Shown: piece by piece, positions 32,262-41,691 of the stretch | Layout of the letters: every line of letters starts with the position of its first letter | Numbering within the stretch: position 1 is the stretch's first letter | From: JAUMXJ01 sp041781135 | Lineage (GTDB): Bacteria > Bacillota > Clostridia > Peptostreptococcales > Acidaminobacteraceae | Length of the DNA stretch: 41,932 nucleotides | Reading direction: 5' to 3' | Assembly (NCBI GenBank): GCA_041781135.1 | Contig: JBHAZV010000028.1 | Location: forward strand, 1 to 41,932 | Position numbers and translations under genes: made by a program | The notes under the pieces: generated by a model | Databases searched by the model: none | Seen by the model: only the letters and a program-made list of their open reading frames with translations | Told to the model about the DNA's origin: nothing

Positions 32262-35200
32262 TGAGCATAGATTACAAGAGTTTTTTTAACGATAGCAGAG
32301 AAATAAAAAATGTTCTTAAAGGGCTGAGCGAGTTGAGCGGCCCTGTATTTTTGTACGGCGCCGACTATGGCGTTTTCAGTTTTGTGGCGAGGGCGATATG
32401 TGAGATTTACTCGCGCGATGTCGTTGTATATTTTGAGGATGATATAAAGGCGAGGGCAGCGCACAGCTTTATCGAGGATTCGCTGTATATTGCGCCGATC
32501 GACAGAATGTTCGGCAAGACATTTTCACAAAGCCGCGATGAAGATGCTGCGCGCGCCGAAGTTCTGCTTGGTCTGAATCAGCGAGGGAGAAAGCCCGCGG
32601 TATTGTTTTGCTCTGTTGTGTGCGCTCTTGAAAAATATCCTGTGGCAGATGCGGACGAAGATTGTTTTGAACTTCATGTAGGACAAAAGATAAGTCTTTC
32701 CGATTTGTTTAATTTTCTTTACGAGGGCGGTTATGAAAAGACGTCTTATATATCGCAGAAATGCGAGGTCAGCGTTCGCGGCGGAATTATAGACGTATTT
32801 TCGCCAATGCACGAAACTCCGGTAAGAATCGAACTTTTTGGCGACGAGGTAGCATCGCTGCGAAGATTCGATATAGCATCTCAGACATCGACAGAGAAAA
32901 TCGTGGAGTGCAGGCTGTACGCCGGAAAAAGCGCAAAATCCGGAATCGGCGGCGCGGCTTACTGCGGAATCGAGGCATACTTGGATTCGCCGATTGTGTT
33001 CATAATCGGCGCTAACGCTGCGGCTGCAAGGCTGAGGCAGAATGAGGAAGAATTTCTTGTGCGCGTCAGGGAACATTTTTTAAGCGACGAAGATTTTTCG
33101 ATTGCTGCGCTTCTTCAGCAGGAGGGTATAGTTATAGACGAACCGGAAAATGCGGAAGCCTCGGTGTCGGACAGCATATTAAGGGCGCTCAGATACAGTG
33201 CAGACGAAGCGCTTGGCAGGCTGTGCGGAGGCGATCTTGTAATAACCGAGCTTCTTCAGAGAAGCTTTGATGATTTTAGCCCCGTTCAGACGGTGCAGCT
33301 GGAGACGAATGAGCTCTACGGCGATGTCGGCGTTGTCATCAGTGAATTGAGAAGGCTGCAGCACCTTGGATACAAAGTTTTTGCAGGTTTTTACAGCGAG
33401 GAAAGATTAGACAGATTTATAAAACTTTTGGCAGACCGCGATTATGATTTGCCGTACGAGGTGGACAGATGCGGCGGTGCGGAGCTAAAGAACGGCAGCA
33501 TGATGATCTCGCTGTGCGGACTTGAAAAAGGCGTGATTTTTCCAACTTTCAGGAGTGTGGTTGTCACAGAGCGGGAGATATTCGCTCCGAAGAAGCGCGC
33601 CGCCAAGACAAAAAGCTCTGTTTTGGGAGTTAAAGCGTTCAGCGAGCTGAGCGCCGGTGACTATGTGGTGCTCGACAGCTACGGCATAGGCATATTTGCA
33701 GGGATAGAGCAAATAGAGAGCTTTGGCGTTCGAAAGGACTATATGCGGATAAATTATGCCGGAGCTGATGTTCTGCATGTTCCGGTGGAGGCTGCGGAGA
33801 CTGTCAGAAAGTATATTGGCGGCGATACCGAGAAGGTCAAAGTCTCTAAAATGGGCGGAACAGCATGGCAGACCCAGGTTTCTAAAGCCAAACGCCGCAT
33901 AGAGGAGATGGCGGACGACCTGATCGAACTGTATGCAAGGCGGCAGGGGCGCATCGGCTACGCCTACGGCGAGGATACCCCTTGGCAGCAGGAGTTTGAG
34001 GATCAATTTCCCTATGAGGAAACAGGGGATCAGTTGAGGGCTGCAGAGGAGATAAAGCGTGATATGCAGCGCGGGACTCCGATGGACAGATTGCTTGCAG
34101 GCGATGTAGGATACGGCAAGACCGAGGTTGCGCTTAGAGCGGCTTTTAAGGCTGTCAGCGAATCCAAGCAGGTTGCAATACTTGTTCCGACTACGGTGCT
34201 GGCTCAGCAGCACTACAACAATGTCAGGGAGCGTTTTTCCAGGTATCCTGTAAAAATCGAGATGGTGTCGAGGTTCAGAACATCAGCGGAAATAAAGAAG
34301 ATTCTGACGCGCCTGAAGACCGGCGAGGTGGATATACTTATCGGAACTCACAGGCTGCTTTCCAAGGATGTGGCGTTCAGGGATTTGGGTTTGCTGATAG
34401 TTGATGAGGAGCAGCGCTTTGGAGTTCGTCATAAAGAATCGATAAAAAAAATGAAGGAGAATGTGGATGTTCTGACGCTGACCGCCACTCCTATTCCGCG
34501 CACGCTGCATATGTCGATACTTGGAGTGCGCGATATGTCAGTGCTCGAAGAGCCGCCGGCGGAGCGTTCGCCTGTGCAGACATATGTGCTTGAATACAGC
34601 GATGCTCTTGCGCGCGAGGCTATTATCCGTGAGGTTGAGCGCAGGGGGCAGGTTTACTATGTATATAATCGCATAGAGGGCATCGAAAAGGTCAGGAATG
34701 AGCTTGCAGAGGCGCTTCCGGGAGTGAGCTTTCGAGTTGCGCACGGAAGGATGAGCGAAACGGAACTTGAAAATATCATGCTCGATTTTATGTCCGGCAA
34801 ATTTGATGTCTTGGTTTCTACAACTATCATAGAGACGGGTCTGGACATATCCAATGTAAATACCATTATAGTCAGAAATGCGGACAGGCTTGGTTTGTCG
34901 CAGCTCTATCAGTTAAGGGGCAGGGTGGGGAGAGGTGTCCGCCGAGGATATTGCTATGTGTTCTTTCAGAAGGGAAAACAGCTTTCGGAGGTTCAGGAGA
35001 GAAGGCTTCGCGCGATAAGGGAATTTACCGATCTCGGAGCCGGGTTCAAAATAGCGATGAAGGACTTGGAGATCCGCGGCGCGGGCAATCTTCTTGGAAC
35101 TGCGCAGAGCGGGTTTATGGAGAATATAGGTTATGATATGTTCCTTAGAATTCTTGATGAGACCCTTAAGCGCAGGCGCGGTGAGAGAGTGGTCGAGAGA

Positions 35201-35638
35201 ACGGAATGCAGAGTGGAAATAAATGTAAATGCCTATATCCCCGAAGACTATGTAGCGGATGCGCAGGAGCGGATCGATATGTACAAACAGCTTTCGGCGA
35301 TGGAAGTAAAATCCGATGAGCTGCTCGGCAAATTCGAGGACAGGTACGGCAAAGCGCCTGAACCGCTTGCGAATCTTGTAGATATTGCAAATATCAAGAA
35401 TATCGCAGAGCAGATAGGAGTGGCGTTCGTGTATCAGTCCAAGGGATTTCTGTATTTGCGTTTTGATCCGTCCGTGGCACAGGATGTGTACAAGCTCGGA
35501 AATATGCTCGCAGAGTATAAGGAAGTAACATTCTGTTCGGGAAAGCACGAAGAACTTCGGTTGGAAATTCCTGATGAAAGCAATTGGATACATTCGGTTG
35601 CCAAAAAAATCGAAACGGTATATAGTTATTTAGAGTAA
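32261..35638 (+). CDS. mfd: Transcription-repair coupling factor
   Basis: Mfd dislodges RNA polymerase stalled at DNA lesions and recruits UvrA. The 1125-aa protein has an N-terminal UvrB-like module (to about residue 300), a CarD-like polymerase-interaction domain with GDYVVLDSYGIGIFAG (about 470-540), and SF2 helicase lobes with GDVGYGKTE (614-622), DEEQRFG (715-721), TATPIPRT and STTIIETGLDISN. QLRGRVGRG is motif VI. A C-terminal TRCF domain follows (from about 980). Length and order are normal. It overlaps the pth stop by one base. Confidence 0.97.
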   Translation: MSIDYKSFFNDSREIKNVLKGLSELSGPVFLYGADYGVFSFVARAICEIYSRDVVVYFEDDIKARAAHSFIEDSLYIAPIDRMFGKTFSQSRDEDAARAEVLLGLNQRGRKPAVLFCSVVCALEKYPVADADEDCFELHVGQKISLSDLFNFLYEGGYEKTSYISQKCEVSVRGGIIDVFSPMHETPVRIELFGDEVASLRRFDIASQTSTEKIVECRLYAGKSAKSGIGGAAYCGIEAYLDSPIVFIIGANAAAARLRQNEEEFLVRVREHFLSDEDFSIAALLQQEGIVIDEPENAEASVSDSILRALRYSADEALGRLCGGDLVITELLQRSFDDFSPVQTVQLETNELYGDVGVVISELRRLQHLGYKVFAGFYSEERLDRFIKLLADRDYDLPYEVDRCGGAELKNGSMMISLCGLEKGVIFPTFRSVVVTEREIFAPKKRAAKTKSSVLGVKAFSELSAGDYVVLDSYGIGIFAGIEQIESFGVRKDYMRINYAGADVLHVPVEAAETVRKYIGGDTEKVKVSKMGGTAWQTQVSKAKRRIEEMADDLIELYARRQGRIGYAYGEDTPWQQEFEDQFPYEETGDQLRAAEEIKRDMQRGTPMDRLLAGDVGYGKTEVALRAAFKAVSESKQVAILVPTTVLAQQHYNNVRERFSRYPVKIEMVSRFRTSAEIKKILTRLKTGEVDILIGTHRLLSKDVAFRDLGLLIVDEEQRFGVRHKESIKKMKENVDVLTLTATPIPRTLHMSILGVRDMSVLEEPPAERSPVQTYVLEYSDALAREAIIREVERRGQVYYVYNRIEGIEKVRNELAEALPGVSFRVAHGRMSETELENIMLDFMSGKFDVLVSTTIIETGLDISNVNTIIVRNADRLGLSQLYQLRGRVGRGVRRGYCYVFFQKGKQLSEVQERRLRAIREFTDLGAGFKIAMKDLEIRGAGNLLGTAQSGFMENIGYDMFLRILDETLKRRRGERVVERTECRVEINVNAYIPEDYVADAQERIDMYKQLSAMEVKSDELLGKFEDRYGKAPEPLANLVDIANIKNIAEQIGVAFVYQSKGFLYLRFDPSVAQDVYKLGNMLAEYKEVTFCSGKHEELRLEIPDESNWIHSVAKKIETVYSYLE

Positions 35639-35657
35639 TTCGAAAACGGGAGAAATT

Positions 35658-36680
35658 ATGAAAATCAAAAAAATTTTGGCACTTATTATTGCGGCTTTGC
35701 TGTTTGTCACAGGCTGTTCCAATAACGGAGGCGGCGAAACCACCACTCAGGCAGGTACGTCTGCATCGCAGCAAAATTCCGGCGATGGTGCAAAATATGT
35801 AATAAAAGTCGGCGACGAAGCTCTTACAGAGGATGTATTTGCTTTTTATGCAAATATGCAGGCGAATCTCTACAGAAGCTCGTATGGCAGCGATGTGCTT
35901 GAACAGACATTTAACGGCGAGAAGCTCGGCGATATCATCAAGGCGAATCTTGTAGATTCTTTTTCAAGAGATTTGACAATAGTGGCCGCGCTCAAAAAGG
36001 AGGGTTTTGCGCCTGATGAAAAAACAGTGACCGAGAAGTTTGACGAGTTTAAGGCGCTTACACCTGCCGAGAACTACGAGATGTTTATCAAACAGGGCGC
36101 CACCGAAGAAACTCTAAAAGAGGATGTAAGACGCAGTCTGTATGTAGAGGAATATCTTGCGCGTCTGAATAAGGCGGCGGAGGAGTCCGACGAGTACAAG
36201 GAGCTTCTTAAAACCGAAGTGGTGCAGGTAAAGGCGAGGCATATTTTGGTAGAAACAGAGGAAGAAGCCAAAAAAGTGCTCGAGCTCGTCAAGGCGGGAG
36301 AAAAATCGTTTTCGGAGCTTGCTTCGGAGTTTTCAAAGGATGAGATGAGTAAAGTCAACGGCGGCGATCTCGGCTATTTCGGCGCTGGCGTTATGATACC
36401 CGAATTTGAAACGGCAGCTTTTGCGCTGAATCCCGGCGATGTTTCCGATATTGTTCCTTCGGTTTACGGTTATCATATAATTCTTTGCGAAGACAAAAGA
36501 ACTGTTGAAAAAATGATTGCCGACGAGGCAGACGCCACTGATATTGAGAATGCAAAGATTCTGCTTGTCCAGAAGATTGTTCAGCGTACATATATGGAAA
36601 AAGTCAATGAAGATATGAAAAAATTTGCGCTTGAAGTAAATCAGGAATTTATTGACAATTTTGTGTTCAAAAGCGAATAA
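35658..36680 (+). CDS. PrsA-like lipoprotein peptidyl-prolyl isomerase (foldase)
   Basis: PrsA helps fold proteins secreted across the membrane. The 340-aa protein starts with a lipoprotein signal peptide; the lipobox is VTGC with C20 as the lipidated cysteine, followed by a Ser/Thr/Gly-rich linker. A SurA-N-like chaperone part (about residues 45-180) leads to a parvulin domain (about 190-280) with VKARHILVETEEEAKK, GGDLGYFG and VYGYHII. The length is in the normal range. GGGAG lies before the ATG. It follows mfd by 19 bp, as is common in Firmicutes. Confidence 0.93.
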   Translation: MKIKKILALIIAALLFVTGCSNNGGGETTTQAGTSASQQNSGDGAKYVIKVGDEALTEDVFAFYANMQANLYRSSYGSDVLEQTFNGEKLGDIIKANLVDSFSRDLTIVAALKKEGFAPDEKTVTEKFDEFKALTPAENYEMFIKQGATEETLKEDVRRSLYVEEYLARLNKAAEESDEYKELLKTEVVQVKARHILVETEEEAKKVLELVKAGEKSFSELASEFSKDEMSKVNGGDLGYFGAGVMIPEFETAAFALNPGDVSDIVPSVYGYHIILCEDKRTVEKMIADEADATDIENAKILLVQKIVQRTYMEKVNEDMKKFALEVNQEFIDNFVFKSE

Positions 36681-36688
36681 TTTACAAA

Positions 36689-38395
36689 ATGAAAGAAAAA
36701 AGAGAGACGGCGAAAAACAGTTTTCTGAAAGGCGCTTTTATACTTAGCGCCGCAGGGCTTGTCGTCAAGTTTCTTGGGGCATTTTTTAGAATACCTTTAG
36801 CCAATCTCATCAGTACGGAGGCTTTTGGTTACTATACTGCGGCATATCCTATATATGCGTTTTTTATAGCGATTGCAACTGCCGGTCTGCCTACTGCAGT
36901 TGCAAGGCTTGTCGCAGAGTCAAAGGCGAGAGGGAATTCTGCAACTATTCCGGTCATATTTAGAGTCAGTGCTGCTGCGATGGCTCTGATCGGAATTTTT
37001 GGGTTTTTTGTAATATTTATTTTTGCGGGCAGCATTGCCAGGGCGATTGGAAACGAGGGAGCTGCGCTTTCGCTCAGGATTTTGGCTCCCGGAACGTTGT
37101 TTTGCTCGATGCTGAGTGTTTACAGAGGGTATTTTCAGGGCTTCCAGCGAATGAATCAGTTTGCGGTTTCCATGATTGTAGAGCAGTTTATACGAGTCAT
37201 TTTTGGTTTGCTGCTCGCCGGCGTACTGCTCGGTTCGGGGGATGAGGCGGCGGCCGGAGGCGCTACTTCCGGCGCTACTCTCGGCGGTCTGGCTGCGCTT
37301 GTATATATCTATTTTGAGTATGTCAGGCTCTCGCGGCACGGTATGTTTTATAATCCGCTCGGCGACCGCATAAATGCAAAGCTCAGAAGCACGGCGCATG
37401 ACAGTCTTGCAGTGGTTTTTGTCAGGAACAGACCGGAGGGCGCTAAAAATGTTCTGAAAAACGTGCTGAAAATAGCGGTTCCTATAACCATAAGCGCATC
37501 CGTACTTCCGCTCGTCGGCGTTATAGATGTCGCAATGGTCGTAAATATTTTGACAGGCACCGGGGTTGAACCTGACAAGGCAAAAGAATTGTTTACGATG
37601 ATGTCAGGGTATGCCGCAACGCTGATAAACTTCCCGCTTGCAATTCTGACAGGGATTCAGATTTCTGTTGTTCCTGCAATCACGGCGGTATTTAGCATAA
37701 GAAATCAGCGCGAGGTCGGAAGGATAGCAAGGAGCGCGTTCAAGGTCACATCGCTCATCGCGCTGCCTTCCTCGATTGGACTCTCTGTTCTCAGCACGCC
37801 TGTGATAGCGCTTTTATATCCGAGCCAAAGCGGTGTGGTAGAGACTACCGGAAGCATACTGGCAATACTCAGCTTTTCGGTGTTTTTCCTCGGCGGATAT
37901 CTCGTGTCTACGAGTGTCTATCAGAGTATCGAAAAACCGATGGTGCCGGTTCAGAATTTAGCGATAGGAATATTGGTAAAGGTTGTATTGACCTATATTC
38001 TCACAAGTATACCGAGTCTGAATATATACGGCGCTACCATCGCCACCGTGTGCGCCTATGCGACGGCGTGGCTGCTTGGGCTGGTGCGTTTGAGAGTCTA
38101 TGCCGACATCAGCTACGATATTGCAAATACATATGTAAAACCGCTTATTGCCTCTGCTGTGATGGCTATTGTGGCGCATTTCAGTTACAAGCTTTGCATG
38201 GCGGTTTTGGCAAAGTCCGCTGTTGCAACGCTTGTGGCAATATTTGCAGCTGTTGTGGTGTACTTTTTCTTTGTGCTGTGGATGAGGACTCTCGGAAAGA
38301 GCGATTACGAAATGCTACCGGGCGGAAAACAAATTCGCGCTCTTGAATATAAAATATTCAAAAACAGATTAAAAAATGCAAAAAAACACTTGTAA
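36689..38395 (+). CDS. MOP-superfamily flippase, SpoVB/MurJ-like
   Basis: This 568-aa membrane protein has about 14 helices. The N-terminus, FLKGAFILSAAGLVVKFLGA followed by FRIPLANLISTEAFGYY, is typical of SpoVB/YabM-like oligosaccharide or lipid II flippases. A polar loop (about residues 225-255, with HGMFYNPLGDRINAK) lies mid-protein. Orthologues sit after mfd in many Firmicutes. It could serve as the lipid II flippase or export another wall precursor. The ATG comes eight bases after the prsA stop and has no visible Shine-Dalgarno sequence, so translation may depend on coupling. Confidence 0.9.
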   Translation: MKEKRETAKNSFLKGAFILSAAGLVVKFLGAFFRIPLANLISTEAFGYYTAAYPIYAFFIAIATAGLPTAVARLVAESKARGNSATIPVIFRVSAAAMALIGIFGFFVIFIFAGSIARAIGNEGAALSLRILAPGTLFCSMLSVYRGYFQGFQRMNQFAVSMIVEQFIRVIFGLLLAGVLLGSGDEAAAGGATSGATLGGLAALVYIYFEYVRLSRHGMFYNPLGDRINAKLRSTAHDSLAVVFVRNRPEGAKNVLKNVLKIAVPITISASVLPLVGVIDVAMVVNILTGTGVEPDKAKELFTMMSGYAATLINFPLAILTGIQISVVPAITAVFSIRNQREVGRIARSAFKVTSLIALPSSIGLSVLSTPVIALLYPSQSGVVETTGSILAILSFSVFFLGGYLVSTSVYQSIEKPMVPVQNLAIGILVKVVLTYILTSIPSLNIYGATIATVCAYATAWLLGLVRLRVYADISYDIANTYVKPLIASAVMAIVAHFSYKLCMAVLAKSAVATLVAIFAAVVVYFFFVLWMRTLGKSDYEMLPGGKQIRALEYKIFKNRLKNAKKHL

Positions 38396-38418
38396 TGTTG
38401 TCAAATTCAACATATACT
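38390..38418 (+). promoter_or_regulatory. Promoter of the HU gene
   Basis: TTGTAA (38390-38395), 17-bp spacer, TATACT (38413-38418), with predicted +1 near 38425. A 22-nt leader holds AGGAGG (38435-38440), six bases before the GTG start. Confidence 0.7.
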
Positions 38419-38446
38419 ATAAATACCAAATTTCAGGAGGTATATC

Positions 38447-38752
38447 GTGAATAAGGCTGAACTTATTGCTGGAATCGCTGCACAGTCTGGGCTTACAAAA
38501 AAGCAGGCTGAACAGGCTCTCAACGCATTTATCGGTTGCGTAAACAGCGAACTCACATCAGGTGGAAAGGTACAACTCGTTAGCTTCGGTACTTTCGAAG
38601 TAAGAGAAAGAAAGGCAAGAACTGGAAGAAACCCTAAGGATCCAAGCAAAGTTATACAGATCCCTGCATCAAAGGCGCCTGTTTTCAAGGCAGGCAAGGC
38701 TCTTAAGGATGCGGTAAACGTTTCTAAAAAGAAGACTCCAAAGAAAAAGTAG
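38447..38752 (+). CDS. hup: HU family DNA-binding protein
   Basis: This is a histone-like dimeric protein that bends and compacts DNA. The 101-aa protein begins MNKAELIAGIAAQSGLTKKQA and has GKVQLVSFGTFEVRER, then RTGRNPKDP in the beta-arm and IPASKAPVFKAGKALKDAV. It is about ten residues longer than standard HU because of a lysine-rich tail (SKKKTPKKK). It starts with GTG 38447, has its own promoter and terminator, and codon choice suggests high expression. Confidence 0.97.
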   Translation: MNKAELIAGIAAQSGLTKKQAEQALNAFIGCVNSELTSGGKVQLVSFGTFEVRERKARTGRNPKDPSKVIQIPASKAPVFKAGKALKDAVNVSKKKTPKKK

Positions 38753-38767
38753 TCTGAATGCCAAATG

Positions 38768-38797
38768 AAGCACAGTACCTTGTACTGTGCTTATTTT
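38768..38797 (+). terminator. Intrinsic terminator after hup
   Basis: AAGCACAGTAC (38768-38778) and GTACTGTGCTT (38782-38792) are perfectly complementary with loop CTT, followed by ATTTTT. Confidence 0.9.
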
Positions 38798-38819
38798 TGA
38801 TTGCAGTTTGAGCAAATTA

Positions 38820-39053
38820 ATGAGAATAGATAAATTTTTGAAGGTTTCGCGAATAATAAAACGCAGGACTGTTGCTAAGGAGCTTTGTGACGCAGGCAAG
38901 GTGCAGATCGGAGGTAAGACTGCAAAGGCGGGGGATACCGTAAAAATCGGCGATATCGTCGTAGTTGTTTTTGGCGAAAAACAGCTTAAGGTATGCGTGA
39001 CGAGCGTAAATGAAAAAGGCAGGCCGGAGGAACTTTATGAGGCTGCAAATTAG
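38820..39053 (+). CDS. rqcP: S4-domain RNA-binding protein RqcP (YabO/HslR-type)
   Basis: The product is a 77-aa protein made of one S4 RNA-binding domain. It begins MRIDKFLKVSRIIKRRTVA, with DAGKVQIGGKTAKAGDTVK next. In Bacillus, RqcP works with RqcH on stalled large ribosomal subunits to elongate alanine tails. I chose ATG 38820, which gives the standard family N-terminus; the frame is open upstream into the hup terminator. The ribosome binding site is weak. It lies between hup and divIC, as in Firmicutes generally, but the sporulation genes yabP and yabQ that often follow it are missing. Confidence 0.92.
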   Translation: MRIDKFLKVSRIIKRRTVAKELCDAGKVQIGGKTAKAGDTVKIGDIVVVVFGEKQLKVCVTSVNEKGRPEELYEAAN

Positions 39054-39064
39054 CGGGGTTGTAA

Positions 39065-39373
39065 TTGTTTAAGATATTCAAAAAGAAGATATTTACCATA
39101 ATTTTTTGGACTTCGTTGGCTCTGTTTTATGCATATGTTGTGGGTGTCGATAACGATAAAATCTCGGAGCTAAAGCAGAGAGAGCGAGAGATTAAGAGCG
39201 AAATAGCCGCTCTCAGGGTAGAGCTCGAAAGGCTTGAGGATTATTACGAAATGTCCAAAACTCCTGAATTTATAGAGCGTCTCGCGCGAGAGAAGTTGGG
39301 TATGGTAAGAAAGGACGAGATTATTTACTATATCAGGCATAATGCCGGCGTTCAAGGGGACGAGGGTGAGTAG
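39065..39373 (+). CDS. divIC: Septum formation initiator, DivIC/FtsB family
   Basis: This is a bitopic division protein that joins FtsL in the divisome. The 102-aa protein has a short basic N-terminus, one membrane helix (about residues 10-27), a coiled coil (about 32-62; heptad-like LKQREREIKSEIAAL) and EFIERLAREKLGMVRKDE, the family's C-terminal signature. The start is a TTG at 39065, 11 bp after rqcP, with only a weak G-rich site upstream. It overlaps the next gene by 8 bp. Confidence 0.9.
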   Translation: MFKIFKKKIFTIIFWTSLALFYAYVVGVDNDKISELKQREREIKSEIAALRVELERLEDYYEMSKTPEFIERLAREKLGMVRKDEIIYYIRHNAGVQGDEGE

Positions 39374-40307
39374 AAAAAAATATGCCTGCATAGATATCGG
39401 TTCTAATTCTATCAGGCTTTTGATTGCCGAAGTTGAGAATGGTAAGTTAGTCTCCAGAACCAAAAAACTTATTACTACGCGGCTTGGAAAAGACGTGGCC
39501 GAGAAGAAAATGCTGGATCCTCACAGGATGATAGATTCTTTGAATGCCATAGACCGCTTTTATCATGATGCAATCACAGATGGCTGCGAGGAAGTGTTTA
39601 TGTATGCGACTTCGGCTGTGAGGGATGCGTATAATGGCATCGACTTCCGCCAGATGGTGTTTAACAAGACGGAGCGCGAGTTTGATATTATTTCCGGGAC
39701 CGTTGAAGCAAAGCTTGGATTTTACGGCGCACAGAGTGGCTGCAATGTTTACGGCGATCATTTGATAATCGATATCGGCGGCGGCTCTACCGAGTTTATA
39801 TATGGTTCAAATAAAGGGATGGTTGATGCGATAAGTCTTGACATAGGCAGCGTACGGCTTTTTGGCAACTATATTAAAAATGACCCTGTTACCGAGGATG
39901 AGATTGCGGCTGTTTCTGAGCATATTCGAAACCAGCTGCGCACGGTGCTGATCCTGTTTGGAAGATATCCGATAACGTCTATGGCAGGCATCGGGGGCAC
40001 TGTTACAGCTTTTTCATCAATGGTTCAAAGGTTAAGCAGTTATGAACCCGAAAAAATTCACGGGTCTGTAGTAAAATACGAAGAAGTCAGAGAATTGAAC
40101 GCTATGCTGCAAGGTATGACGCTTGCGCAGCGGGAACGTGTCGTAGGGCTCGAGCCGAGGCGCGCCGATATCATCGAATGCGGCGGTCTGATTTTGCAGC
40201 ACAGTATGGAAGCCTTCGAAATTGACAGAATCATGGTAAGTGATTACGATAATTTGGAGGGCTACCTGCTCAGGCGATTACAAAATATGGAGGGAAATAA
40301 TGATTGA
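39366..40307 (+). CDS. Ppx/GppA family phosphatase
   Basis: Members hydrolyse inorganic polyphosphate or pppGpp. The product is 313 aa from GTG 39366, which has AGGGGA (39355-39360) upstream; an earlier in-frame ATG at 39342 lies deeper in divIC. It has the actin-like ATPase motifs YACIDIGSNSIRLLIAE (phosphate 1), YATSAVRDA and LIIDIGGGSTEFIYG (phosphate 2), with GIGGTVTAFSSM later. The single-domain length suggests the short exopolyphosphatase type; which substrate is preferred cannot be told. It overlaps divIC and tldD by 8 bp each. Confidence 0.93.
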   Translation: MSRKKYACIDIGSNSIRLLIAEVENGKLVSRTKKLITTRLGKDVAEKKMLDPHRMIDSLNAIDRFYHDAITDGCEEVFMYATSAVRDAYNGIDFRQMVFNKTEREFDIISGTVEAKLGFYGAQSGCNVYGDHLIIDIGGGSTEFIYGSNKGMVDAISLDIGSVRLFGNYIKNDPVTEDEIAAVSEHIRNQLRTVLILFGRYPITSMAGIGGTVTAFSSMVQRLSSYEPEKIHGSVVKYEEVRELNAMLQGMTLAQRERVVGLEPRRADIIECGGLILQHSMEAFEIDRIMVSDYDNLEGYLLRRLQNMEGNND

Positions 40308-41691
40308 TAAGGCGCTGATTGGCAAAGTGCTTGCGGCGGCGATGGCTACCGGCGGGGATTTTGCGGAGCTTTTTATTGAAGACAAAAACAGCAGAAGAAT
40401 AAATCTGACAAAAGGTATTGTCGAGAGTGCGCTTTCGGGCAGAGATTACGGCGTTGGGCTCAGGATTTTCAGCGGTTTGAATTCTGTTTATACATTTATG
40501 AGCGGAGACAGCGAATCGCTGCTTATGGAGCTTGCGCACAGTGCGGCGGCGACAATTGCCGGCGTTCCTAAGCACATAGCGGTAGATCTCACCGTAAAGG
40601 GTTTTGATAACAGGCACGAGATAAAGGTTATGCCGGGCAGCGTTGCATTGTCCAAAAAGATTGAACTTATGAAGCTTGGTTCTGCGGCAGCTTTTGCTGC
40701 TTCCGATAAAATATCGCAGGTAGTGGTGAATTTTGCTGATTATGAACAAAATGTAATTATCGCGAATACCGACGGGCTTTATATCGAGGACAGAAGGGTA
40801 CGAACCAGGTACATGGTCAATTCTGTCGCGAGTGAAGGCAATAAGATGGAAGACGGTTATGACAGTTTCGGGCGCGCTATGGGATTTGAGATGTTCGACA
40901 TTATAAATGTTGAGGATATTGGCAGAGAGTCTGCGCGCATCGCTACGACAATGCTTGCGGCGGGAAATGCGCCGAGCGGTAAATTCCCTGTTGTAATGGA
41001 AAATAAATTTGGCGGAGTAATATTTCACGAAGCGTGCGGTCACGGTCTTGAGGCGGCGGCGGTAGCTAAGGGTCCTTCGGCTTCGGTTTACGCTGAAAAA
41101 CTTGGGCAGCAGATCGCATCTCCGCTCGTGAGTGCCGTAGACGACGGTACTATCCCGAATGGTTGGGGATCTCTGAATATAGACGACGAAGGCGTGCCTG
41201 CCACTCGCAACATATTGATTGAAAATGGCGTGCTCAAAGGGTATATGGTCGACAAGCTCAATGGCCTTAGAATGAACATGAGTCCGACAGGGTCTTCAAG
41301 ACGCGAAAGCTACAAGTTTGCTCCGACTTCGCGCATGACAAATACATATATTTTGAACGGAAGTTCAAAGCATGTAGAATTGTTCGGTGGCATAGAATAT
41401 GGCCTCTATGCGAAATCGCTTGGCGGCGGCTCGGTCAATACCGCTACCGGCGAGTTTAATTTTGCTGTGCAGGAGGGTTATATTATCCGAGATGGCAAGG
41501 TCTGCGAGCCTGTAAAGGGTGCGAGCCTTGTGGGCACGGGACTTGAAGTTATACAAAAAATAGATATGGTTGCCGATACATTTGCATCCGGCGAGGGTAT
41601 GTGCGGCGCTTCAAGCGGCAGCATACCTGCGGGACTTGGACAGCCTGCGCTCAGAGTGTCGAGCTTGACTGTCGGCGGAAGGGAGGAATAA
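40300..41691 (+). CDS. tldD: TldD family metalloprotease
   Basis: TldD with TldE forms a heterodimeric zinc protease that degrades unfolded peptides and, in some bacteria, matures peptide antibiotics. The product is 463 aa from ATG 40300 (GGAGGG upstream). The zinc motif HEACGH (243-248) is intact. GLRIFSGLNSVYTFMSG and SSRRESYKFAPTSRMTNTY are typical of the family. The gene ends on the base where the TldE-like gene begins, so the pair is likely co-translated. Confidence 0.93.
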   Translation: MIDKALIGKVLAAAMATGGDFAELFIEDKNSRRINLTKGIVESALSGRDYGVGLRIFSGLNSVYTFMSGDSESLLMELAHSAAATIAGVPKHIAVDLTVKGFDNRHEIKVMPGSVALSKKIELMKLGSAAAFAASDKISQVVVNFADYEQNVIIANTDGLYIEDRRVRTRYMVNSVASEGNKMEDGYDSFGRAMGFEMFDIINVEDIGRESARIATTMLAAGNAPSGKFPVVMENKFGGVIFHEACGHGLEAAAVAKGPSASVYAEKLGQQIASPLVSAVDDGTIPNGWGSLNIDDEGVPATRNILIENGVLKGYMVDKLNGLRMNMSPTGSSRRESYKFAPTSRMTNTYILNGSSKHVELFGGIEYGLYAKSLGGGSVNTATGEFNFAVQEGYIIRDGKVCEPVKGASLVGTGLEVIQKIDMVADTFASGEGMCGASSGSIPAGLGQPALRVSSLTVGGREE

